Below, in pieces: positions 23,908-34,085 of a DNA stretch of 64,000 bases. Source of the stretch: Cryptomeria japonica (taxonomy: Eukaryota > Streptophyta > Pinopsida > Cupressales > Cupressaceae); contig NC_081411.1 of assembly GCF_030272615.1 (NCBI RefSeq), positions 181,930,977 through 181,994,976 on the forward strand. Reading direction: 5' to 3'. The translations under genes were made by a program, and so were the position numbers. Under the pieces are notes generated by a model. It was given only the letters and a program-made list of their open reading frames with translations, did not search any database and was not told the DNA's origin. Within the stretch, counting starts at the first letter, position 1. The number at the start of each line of letters is the position of its first letter.

Positions 23908-24702
23908 TGTTAATGCATGATAGCTTCAGTAAGATAAATGATTGAATGAGAGATAAATGAAGTCTCTCATTCAATCATTTATCATATCAATAATTATCAT
24001 AGAAACATTCAAGCAATTAATTCCTCTTTGATAGCCATTTTACATTTGCATATAAATAACCTATTCAGTTTGATCAAATCCTTAACATTGATAATCATAC
24101 TAGATCATTTGTTTATGTTCATCAATTACTAAATCATGTGCATGCATTCCAATTTGTATCGATTAACATAACTGATAATAATAACTGATTAATCAAACAC
24201 CAATTAATATCGGGTTATATGTGCTCCATTATATATTGGGTGGTATGATAGAGTTTACCGATAGTTATTAGTTTTTAAGTATACACCGAATAGTTATCAA
24301 TTGTTAAGGCTAAACACATGTCGATAACTATCGGCTGTTAGTATTATGCAAACACCGATAGTCATCAGGTGTTAAATATAATCATACATCGTTTGGCATA
24401 CACCGATAGTTATTGGGTGTTGAACATATACCAGTTAGTTAATTAACGCCATGCACTATTATAAGTGAAGGGGCACGATCAAGTGATGTCTTGATTGGCC
24501 ATGTCCAAAAGACATGGCCGGTCAAGGCATCGCTTGATCATACCCAGCCCACTATATATGTCAAATGGTTATAAATTCTCCTCTCACTTGCCACATAAAA
24601 GAAGATAATCAGATTCATATGATAATTCAGTAATAGATAAAACAAAATAATACTAAGTAGAATATAACTTGCATATTGAATGTAAATTGAACATCATTTA
24701 CA
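23908..24702 (+). repeat. 5' LTR of Copia element B
   Basis: Starts TGTTAATGCATGATAGC and ends atcatttaca, 795 bp. Near its left end lies a perfect inverted repeat with 21-bp arms (gataaatgattgaatgagag...). Further on is a series of short palindromes built on accgatagttatcgg (about 24256-24420), then a long hairpin at 24477-24539. The partner LTR at 29279-30090 carries the same features. Confidence 0.92.
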
Positions 24703-24793
24703 TGGTATCAGAGCCAAGTTAAATCAAACCTAAGGCTGTTCAATTTTACGTAAAATTCAAATCAAGCATATATTCAAGGTCACAATTCTATCA

Positions 24794-25560
24794 ATGGCTA
24801 GCGCTATCAGATTTGAAGACAGGCTTGTAGGAGGTGATGACTTCTCTGCATGGAAATTTAGAATTCAAATGATTCTAAAAGAAAATAAAATTGAAACATT
24901 TGTAAAAACTAAAACTGAAGAACTTGAGACTAAACCTGACAAAGCAATCTGGAGAGAAGGAAATGATAAAGCTATCAAAATCATAGTTGATGGGGTGAGG
25001 AACAACATTATGTGCATTATAAGGAAACATGAAACAACCTTCAATATGTTCAAAGCACTTGAAGATGCTTTTGAGATATCTAATACTAGTAGAATCTTGC
25101 CTCTAAAAAGAGAGATAAATCACATAGCCATGAAAAAAGGAGAATTAGTCAATGTCTACTTCATGCGAATATCTGCCCTAGGGGATGAACTAGCGACCCT
25201 TGGATATGAGATCCAAAGAAAATAATTAACCCTCTTTGCTCTAGAGGGGTTCCTAGCATATGGGAAACATCGTCCAAGGCATCAGTGCAAGGGATAACTT
25301 TCCAAAGTTTGATAGGCTGAAGGCTGGCTGTCTCCAAGAGGAACCAAGGCAAAATAAGAAAGGGATCAAATAGAAGAATATAGATGAAGATCTCCAAGAT
25401 CTTAATACGAACTCCAATAAGAAAGGCAAGCAGAAGCAATTAAGAAAGAGAAAAGGGCATCATGGCAAGAACTCCTTCAATAAAGACCTTTCTCAAATTC
25501 AGTGTTACAGATGTGACAAATTTGGGCACTATGTTGTCAAATGTCCAGAAAGAGCTAAAC
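24794..25560 (+). mobile_element. Copia B gag region with zinc knuckle
   Basis: Starts MASAIRFEDRLVGGDDFSAW, continues FRIQMILKENKIETFVK and AIKIIVDGVRNNIMCII, and has VNVYFMRISALGDEL, typical of Copia gag. The CCHC knuckle reads CYRCDKFGHYVVKC near 25504-25545. Part of the broken element B. Confidence 0.85.
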
Positions 25561-25664
25561 AAGCCACATTTGCCAAAGTAGGAAAATCAAAAAAGGAAGA
25601 AGACTCTGAGAAGTATGTACTATATTCAGCACTAACAAATCATGCATCAAACAAAGTGAACTCC

Positions 25665-28600
25665 TGGGTGATCGACAGTGGCTCATCCAGACACATCACA
25701 GAAATTAGATAAGTACTAGACTCCATGAAAGAAGAGAATGATGAGGAAGTAACTATCGAAGATGATTCTACACACCCTGTCAAAGGAGTTGGAACCTGCA
25801 CCATCAAACTAAAGTTGGGTGGATCATTACAACTTAGAGGAGTGCTATATGTTCCAGGCATCAAAAGAAATCTATTCTCAATATCAGCACTAGAGGACAA
25901 TGGATATAGAGTAATCTTCATGGACAATAAAGTACTGGCTTGTCCAAAGAACTCATCCATCAAGAAAGCTAAAACAATGGGTCAAAGACAAGGCTATTTA
26001 TATGAGCTATGTACATAACCCAGCTTAGCCCTGATTCATGAGACCATAGATGCAAATGAAATCTGGCATAGAAGACTAGGCCACCTAAATTTTAGAGCTT
26101 TATCATCTATGGGGGACCTTGTCACAGGTCTACCCAAGTTAAAGCAATATCATTCAGGGGCATGCACAGGATGTGCCCTAGGTAAGAATACTAAGGGTGC
26201 TTTTCAGAATAGTACTAGGAAAACAAGTAAAATTTTAGAGTTAGTTCATTCCAATGTATGTGGACCTATGTCCATACCTTCATTGGGGGGATTTTTGTAT
26301 TATATAATTTTTGTTGATGACTACTCTAGGAAAAATTGGATCTACTTTCTGAAATATAAAGAATCAGAAGAGATCCTAAATAAGTTTAAAGAATTCAAAT
26401 CACTAATAGAGAACTACTCAGGGAATAAAATTAAAACCCTAAGAACTGACAATGGGGGGGAATACACATCATAATTATTTAAAGAGTTTTGTAAAAATTC
26501 AAGGATTAAGATGGAGTTAACAATACCCTATAACCCTCAACAAAATGGGATAGCTGAAAGAGAAAATAGGACAATCGTTGAAGCTGCCAAAGCTGTGATT
26601 CTTGATTAGAATCTAAATATCAATCTTTGGGTAGAAGCAACTAGCACTATTGTATATATTCAAAACAAATGTCCCCACTTTCATCTTGAAGATAAAACCC
26701 CTAAGGAAGTCTCTACTAAATCAAAACCTGATATTAGCCATCTTAGGATATTTAGATGCCCTGTCTATATTCATGTACCTAAGGAGAAAAGATTAAAACT
26801 AGAGCCCTCTAGAAAGAGGGGAATCTTTGTAGGATATAGTGAAACCTCCAAAGCTTATAGGATCTATATACCTAGTCAAAAGAATATTGAACTAAGAAGA
26901 GATGTGATCTTTGAAGAAGACTTAGCCTTCAAAAGAGCCCAAAGCTCTCTAAACTCTAAAGTCTATATACCTACCCCTAACATAGATAGAGATCCTACTG
27001 CTGAGCTTCAGAGGGAGAATCCTGAGGAAACTATAAGTGAAACTCAAAGTCCACCTAGAGAAAACCTCAAGAAAAGACCACTATGGGCCACCAAAACTAT
27101 AGCATAAGCTCAGAAGTTTGTTGCTCCTTCAGGAACCTTTAGGGAAAGCAAAAGACCCAACAGATTCACTAGCTATGTTTCCCTTATGAATAATCTCTCT
27201 AAAATCAAACCAAACAATGTATCAGAGCCTCTTGAACATCAAGTATGGAAGAATGCCATGTCTGAAGAGTATCAGTCCATTATGAAAAATGATGTTTGGG
27301 AGAATGTTCTTAGGCAAACTAAGAAATCTGTTTTTTAACCTAAATGGCTTTTTAAGATTAAACATGCTACAGATGGTAGTATTGAGAAACACAAGGCTAG
27401 ATTTGTAGCTAGAGGTTTCTCTCAAAGAGAAGGGATAGATTATGAAGAAACTTTTGCACCAGTTGCCAGATATATATCAGTAAGAGCTGTATTAGCCATT
27501 GCAGCATCTAAGGGGTGGAAGGTACACCAGATGGATGTTAAAACAACATTTCTAAATGGTGAGATCTTAGAAGAAGTCTACCTAGAGTAGCCTAAAGGAT
27601 TTGAAGTCTATGATGTAGATTCTCATGTGTGTAGACTCAAGAAAGGTCTCTATGGGCTTAAACAGGCTCCCAAGGCTTGGTATGAAAGAATTGACACCTA
27701 TCTCCCAGGACTAGGTTTCTCTAAGAATGATGCAGATCTTAATCTCTACTACAAAACAAATAAAGATGATATGCTAATATTGATTTTATATGTTGATGAC
27801 TTATTAATCACAGGAAATGATCATCTTATAGATCAATGCAAGAAAGATCTATCCAAAGAATTTGAGATGAAGGACTTGGGACTCCGTCATTACTTCCTAG
27901 GATAGGAAGTATGGCAGAATTTTGATATCATTATACTAAACCAAGGGAAATATACCTTAGATATATTAAAGAAATTCGAAATGTTGAACTGCAGGCCCAT
28001 GACCTCTCCTATGGAAACCAATTTACATAAACTTAAAGAAGCAGTAGCAGAGTCACAACGCACTGACTCTGCTCATTACAGATAGATAATTGGGTCCCTG
28101 ATGTACTTGGTGAATACAAGGCCAGATATCTATTATGTAGTTAATGCCTTAAGTTAGTTCATGTGTGAACCCAAGGAGATACACCTAGTTGCAGTAAAGC
28201 ACATCATGAGACACCTACAAGGTACTCTAAACCTTGGTCTCAAATATGATAAAGTTGATATAAACCTCCATGGTTTTACAGATTTAGATTGGGCTAGAAG
28301 TGTAACTGATAGAAAGAGCACTTCAGGGTGTTGCTTCAGTCTAGGTTTAGCCATGATATCTTGGATCAGTAGGAAGCAGTCTTCAGTAGCTCAAATCTCC
28401 ATCGAGGTAGAATACATTGTAGCTTCTATGGCTGCCTGAGAAGCAGTATGGCTTAGGAAGTTGCTTGTGGGATTGTTTGGAGAGCCTATGAAACCCATTG
28501 TTATACATTGTGACAATCAGAGCTGCATAAAACTCTCAGTGAATGCAGTGTTCCATGACAAATCCAAGCATATTGAGATTCCATACCACTATGTGTGAGA

Positions 28601-28732
28601 TATGGTAGACAAGAATGTGATCCAGTTAGAATATGTTTGTACAGGAGATCAAATTGCAGATATTCTGACCAAACCTCTTTCCAGAGTGAAGATTGATCAC
28701 TTCAGAAAAGGTTTAGGTATGATAGAAAGGTA
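25665..28732 (+). mobile_element. Copia B protease, integrase, reverse transcriptase and RNase H
   Basis: In order: protease WVIDSGSSRHIT (about 25666), gag-pre-integrase IWHRRLGHLNFRAL (about 26060), integrase (VDDYSRKNWIYFLK, TLRTDNGGEYTS near 26310-26474, then NPQQNGIAERENR near 26534), reverse transcriptase (KARFVARGFSQREGIDYEE, GLYGLKQAPKAWYERID, LILYVDDLLITG) and Copia-type RNase H (DLDWARSVTDRKSTSGCCF, then KHIEIPYHY and ADILTKPL near 28660). All hallmarks of the superfamily are present; the element as a whole is broken. Confidence 0.9.
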
Positions 28733-29278
28733 AGTTGCTTTTTGATATGTATTTAGCATATCAATAAGATGTTTAATGTGTAAACTTCTTGTCATGATAG
28801 GAAATTTTGGATTTTTATCTCCTGAGTTCTTATCTAAGAGATGACGATCTCTCAAGATAATGAACACTTGTATGGGGACATTATAAGGTGATGATCTTAT
28901 AATGTCCAAACCAGTTATCATGTTGGATCTCTGGTGTATCATGGATGTGCCATGATTGTGTTGTGATAAAACATTTATCTAAAGTGTTAGTGCACATATC
29001 ACAACTTGGATAAGATGAGAAGTTAATCCTCCTCATATGATTATCCTTAAGTATTGCATGTTTAGGCAATACTGATATCACATGCTTAAGTGATATCCTG
29101 TCATCACAAGATTGACATGAAGGACATCTGTATCATGTGTTTAGGTGATACTTCATATCATGTGATTAGGTAGTATGAATTTCTAGAATGTCTAAATTAA
29201 GTAAAGATTGCTAACTATCAATTGAATTGTGATGCTTGAATATGTTGGTTACATTCATCTTACCTAGCTAAGAGGGAC

Positions 29279-30090
29279 TGTTAATGCATGATAGCTTCAG
29301 TAAGATAAATGATTGAATGAGAGATAAATAAAGTCTCTCATTCAATCATTTATCATATCGATAATTATCATAGAAACCTTCAAGCAATTAATTCCTCTTT
29401 GATAGCCATTCTACATTTGCATATAAATAACCTATTCAGTTCGATCAAATCCTTAACATTGATAATCATACTATATCATTTGTTTCATCGATTACTAAAT
29501 CATGTTCATGCATTTCGATTTGTATCGATTAACATAATTGATAATAATAACTGATTAATCAAACACCAATTAATATCAGGTTATATGTGCTCCATTATAT
29601 ATCGGGTGGCATGATAGAGTTTACCGATAGTTATCGGCTATTAAGTATACACCGAATAGTTATGAACTGTTAAGGCTAAACACATGCCGATAACTATCAA
29701 CTGTTACTATTATGCAAACACCGATAGTCATCGGGTGTTAAATATAATCATACACCGTTTGGCATACACCGATAGTTATCGGGTGTTGAACATATAACGG
29801 TTAGTTAATTAACGCCATGCACTATTATAAGTGAAAGGGCACGATCAAGTGATGTCATCGGCCATGTCTAAAAGACATGGCTGGTCAAGGCATCGCTTGA
29901 CCGTACCCAACCCACTATATATGTCAAATGGTATGTGTGAGAATGGACATTGAAATTTATAAATGCTCCTCTCACCTGCCACATAAAAGAAGATAATCAG
30001 ATTCATATGATAATTCAGTAATAGATAAAACAAGATAAAACTAAGTAGAATATAACTTTCATATTGAAAGTAAATTGAACATCATTTACA
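29279..30090 (+). repeat. 3' LTR of Copia element B
   Basis: Begins TGTTAATGCATGATAGC after a purine-rich aagagggac tract and ends atcatttaca, directly followed by the target duplication gaaac. It is 812 bp, slightly longer than the 5' copy because of a short extra segment near 29932-29955. The same inverted repeats are present. Confidence 0.92.
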
Positions 30091-32415
30091 GAAACTGAGA
30101 GAGGATTGAAGATAAAATGTTTGAGATCAGTTCATGGTGGAGAATTCATATCCAGTGAGTTTAATAACTTTTGTGACAAGCATGGTATAAGAAGACAATT
30201 TTTTGCTCCCCAGACACCTCAGCAAAATGGAGTAGTGGAAAGGAAGAACAAAACTATCTTGGATGATGCTAGAACAATAATGATGGAAGCTAATCTACCT
30301 CATATCTACTAGATAGAAGCAGTGAGTACAATGGTTTATACATTCAACAAAGTACATATCAAAGGGGAAGCTGGTAATAAACGTTAAGAATTATGGTTTG
30401 GCAATACACCTATAGTTAAGTATTTCAGAATTTTTGGCAATAAATGTTATATCAGGGGAGATGATACTATTGGGAAATTTGATACTAGATGTGATGAAGG
30501 CATATTTCTTGGTTATTCTAATGAAAGCAAAGCATATAGATGTTATAACAAGAGATTGCAGAGAATTGTGGAGAGTGCTAATGTCAAAGTAGATGAGCTA
30601 AAGAGAAGTCAAATCAAAATTTATGAGAAGGAACCAGTAGTGGAAATGATTATATCTGAATTGGTAGCACCTTTACTGGAATAGAGAGTTGAACCAATTA
30701 CTCCGGCAACATCAGAGAATTCTACAGTAATTGAAGAATAGGGAAGAGGAACAAAAAGTCAAAAGACTCCTAGGTATGTGAGATTAAATCATTTTAAAGA
30801 TCAAATCATTGGGGATAACAACAATGGAGTAATGACAAGAAGAAGATTGGCAACTAATGAGGTATGTTTAATTTCACAAGTTGAACCGGTATCAGTAATT
30901 GAAGAATGTAAAGATGACCATTGGTTAAAATCTATGGAAGAAGAATTAGATTAGATTGAGAAAAATAACACATGGACTTTGGTTCCCCGGCCAAAAAATT
31001 AAAATGTTATTGGAACTAAATGGGTTTTTTGGGAATAAATTGAATGAGGATGGTCAAGTTATAAGGAATAAGGATAGATTGGTTTGTAAAGGATATTCTC
31101 AAAAGGAAGGAATTTATTATGAAGAGACTTTTGCACCTGTAGCTAGGATTGAAGCTATAAGATTATTTCTTGCCTATGCTGCTTATAAAAACTATAAGGT
31201 TTATTAGATGGATGTTAAATGTGCATTTTTGAATAGGGATCTTGATGAGGAATTTTTTATTGAGAAACCTAATGGTTTTTCACTATCAGATGATACATAT
31301 ATGGTTTGCAGGTTAAAGAAAGCTTTATATGGATTGAAACAAGCACCTAGAGATTGGTATGAAAGGTTGGATAAATATCTTTTGAAGATTGGTTTTACTA
31401 AAGGTAGTGCTAACAATGATTTATATTATAAAATCACTGATGATGATACACTAATTGTTGAAGTATTTATTGATGACATTATTTTTGGAGGTGAAGATAA
31501 ATTATGCTTAGAATTCTCTAAGAATATGAAGAAATAATTTGAGATGTCTATGATTGGTGAGTTGAATTTTTTCTTAGGTTTGCAGATTACTCAGACTGAC
31601 AAAGGCATTTTCATCTATCAAACTAAATATGCTAAGGAATTATTAAGAAATTTGGTATGAGAGATTCTAAATCGGTAAGTACTCCTATGGTTACTAGTGA
31701 GAAATTGACAAGAAAAGATGTTTCTGCATTGATAAATCCTACAAGATACAAATCTATGATTGGAGGTCTGCTTTATTTGACTCAGACTAGGCCTGACATT
31801 ATGAATGTTGTTTGTATTGTTTCAAGATTTTAGAGTGACCCTAGAGAAAATCATGAGATGACAATGAAAAGGATTTTTAGATACTTGCAAGGTACATCAG
31901 AATATGGCTTGTGGTACCCTGAGGATGATAAGTTTAGTTTATGTGCATATACAAATGTTGATTGGGCTGGAGATGTTGATGACCAGAAAAGTACTTCCGA
32001 AGGAGCTTTCTTTCTTGGAAATAAATTGGTTTCATGGATCAATAAGAAATAGTCATGTACTTATTTATCTACTATTGAAGCTGAGTATGTTGCTGCTGCT
32101 ACTAACTATACACAAGTTTTATGGATGAAGTAAATGAAGGATATAAAGGTGGATTGTGATGCACCCATAGTTATTCACTTTGATAACTCTTCTGCTATTG
32201 ATATATCAAAGAATCTGATATTTCACTCTAAGACAAAGCACATATCTATCAAGTATAACTTTTTAAAGGAGAAGATGGAAGAAAATGAAGTTAGACTAGT
32301 TTATGTGAACACTAAAGAGAAGATTGTAGATATTTTCACTAAACCTTTATCTAAGGAATCATTTGAGTACCTGAGAGACATATTAGGAGTTTCTACCCCT
32401 CTCATAGAGACTTGA
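30091..32415 (+). mobile_element. Copia A: rest of integrase, reverse transcriptase and RNase H
   Basis: The integrase core resumes with CLRSVHGGEFISSEF and TPQQNGVVERKNKT (30120-30270). The reverse transcriptase shows [51 protein letters not shown] and the VFIDDIIFGG active-site region (30950-31540). The RNase H has TNVDWAGDVDDQKSTSEGA (about 31945), HFDNSSAIDISKN and KEKIVDIFTKPLSKESFEY (about 32320-32370). It belongs to broken element A. Confidence 0.9.
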
Positions 32416-32781
32416 TTGTTGCAGTTTGGCATCAGTCTGACATGCACTATCTGAGATACTATTCATTCTGATACTAATGTGGGATGCTACTGCTCAGGGT
32501 GAGTAGTCAGCTTTAGAATTTAGAGGCTTATGTTTTTTCTTTGATATTTCTGTCAAATTTCTGGCATTGATGTCAAAGGGGGAGAGATATTGATGTGAAA
32601 AAGATAAAGAAAGAAAAAGAAAAAGTCACAGGGAGAGATATGAAAAGTGAAAAGTAGAGATATTCTGAGCTATATGCGGGTGATTATTGGCTATCTTCCA
32701 TAGGGGGAGACTTGTTTGGCATTTCCTGGTACTTAGATGTTTTTCACATCTAGTGTTGTCATCAATGCCAAAGCGGGATAT

Positions 32782-34010
32782 TGTTGGCCATTTGGTGGAA
32801 TTGATTATGTGTTGCATTGATGTTTTGTCATTGATGTCAACACTAGCTGTTTGGATGCTTTACCGAGACCCTTCTGGTCCCGGTAGGTTGAGTGTTTTCT
32901 GGTTAACTTGGTTCCAACATGATCCAAGAGGCTCTGGTATAGTTTGGTGATGGAATTAGCTTGTCCATGATACTTATACTCATATTTGGTTAGTTGGTTT
33001 TGGTATGGTTATTGGATGATATGCTGCTTGTTTAGAAGATTGGTTTCTGGTTCCAACGAGGGTTTCACCGACAGAGCTATTGATGGAGAGCTTTGATAAA
33101 TTGCATAAGTGGTATTGGTGCAACTTCTAATGGAGTTTCAGGATGTTGTTGGTGATCATATTCGAGACTTAGCATTTGGAGATCATTGCTGAAGCGTGTC
33201 GACCTATACTTGGTCCTAGTTGATCTAAGTTATGGACCAAATTTAATGTAACATGTGGATAGGACCTATTGATGTATTTATGGGATGTCTTATGTGTTGA
33301 TATTACTTGTTTGGTCTAAGGCCGACATGGTTTGTAATTATGTAATCGGTTTATTGTCTAGTGGCTGACCTGATCGTTTATGGTTGAGGGTTTGTATAAA
33401 TAGATGTAAGATCTCATTTTAGATCATCATGGTTAATGTAAGAGGTCATGGTCAAGGAATGTAATGTGCAAATAATGTAATATCATTTAGGTAGAGGAGT
33501 TGTTCAATCATTGGAGATCGAATTGGGTTTATGTAAGAGGATTTAGTCCTCTGATATAGAGCTTAATCAGAACTGTACTCAGGCATAGGAGATGCTGTCT
33601 TTTGTAGTTCAACACTTCTCTGGATTGTATTCTAGATTTATATGTAGTCATTAAGGCTCCTTTTGTGATGAGCAGTGTGCCCTAGGCTATTGGCCTTCCT
33701 ACAAGTACATGCCCCTTAATTCTAATTCATATACTTATTGTAGAAATATTATCTAACTGTGGGTAGGCTTCCCACCATGGTTTTTCCCTTTATCAGGTTT
33801 TCCACATACAAATCTTGGTGTTTTGTGGATGGCTTTTATTTTGTGATTATTGTTTATGCTTAATTGGATTAAATGTTATTTTGGTATTATTGTTTTGGGT
33901 TTTGGTATTAAAGTTTTAACTATTGAATGTTACTGTAATCTGTGACAACTAATTCACCCCCCCCTCCCCCCCCCCCCTGTTGTCTTTTGGTTATCCTGAA
34001 CTATCTAATA
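32782..34010 (+). repeat. 3' LTR of Copia element A
   Basis: Begins TGTTGGCCATTTGGTGG just after a purine-rich aaagcggga stretch and ends near ...actatctaata at 34010. It aligns along its length with 20740-21945 and carries the same TATA-like region and a longer C-run (33955-33978). About 1.23 kb. Confidence 0.88.
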
Positions 34011-34085
34011 GTTTCCTGCATAATAATCTTAATGATGTTTATTATTCGTAGGTTACTGAGTTTAGCTGTGGGGGTATTGTTTTTG

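Larger units (their letters stand above)
23908..30090 (+). mobile_element. Nested Copia element B, both LTRs, broken
   Basis: A second Ty1/Copia element inserted into the integrase of element A, about 6.2 kb. It has LTRs at both ends, a canonical primer site tggtatcagagc at 24703, and a 5-bp target duplication gaaac at 23903-23907 and 30091-30095. The internal part carries gag, protease, integrase, reverse transcriptase and RNase H in Copia order. It has several breaks (roughly ten). Its LTRs differ by only a few percent by eye, so it is younger than element A. Confidence 0.93.
20740..34010 (+). mobile_element. Outer Copia element A (Ty1/Copia), broken, carrying a nested element
   Basis: A Ty1/Copia retrotransposon with both LTRs, a primer site after the 5' LTR and the Copia order gag, protease, integrase, reverse transcriptase, RNase H. 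Without the nested element at 23908-30090 it is about 7.1 kb. It is a fossil with many breaks (of the order of ten or more). Its two LTRs differ clearly more than those of the nested element, which agrees with it being the older one. It sits in the intron of the BAHD pseudogene. No convincing target duplication was found at its outer ends. Confidence 0.9.
20239..34085 (+). pseudogene. BAHD acyltransferase pseudogene split by a Copia insertion
   Basis: A BAHD-type acyl-CoA-dependent acyltransferase relic. Exon 1 (20239-20686) shows MASINSSICNDYHLKIDN, ALSNLDLLIFLVSVHVFFYR, then in other frames ATLFHLKSFLSRVLVSY, RLITDS, DKGVHFTQAYVAVALPWLN and LLPLLPKKHFQEDGNHVFVV. Exon 2 begins at 34052 with VTEFSCGGIVF after a tattattcgtag acceptor. 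In many plant BAHD genes a conserved phase-0 intron follows the Gln of this VVQ|VTxFxCGG block. Here that codon is TAG (20684-20686) and the donor reads GG rather than GT. Several further stops and frame changes lie in exon 1. The HxxxD and DFGWG regions are missing, because satellite sequence resumes at about 34086. The intron holds the ~13.3-kb nested Copia pair. Confidence 0.75.

Noticed and set aside
20740-34010. Target duplication at the outer ends of Copia A
   Set aside because: The five bases left of 20740 and right of 34010 do not match convincingly, so none is claimed.
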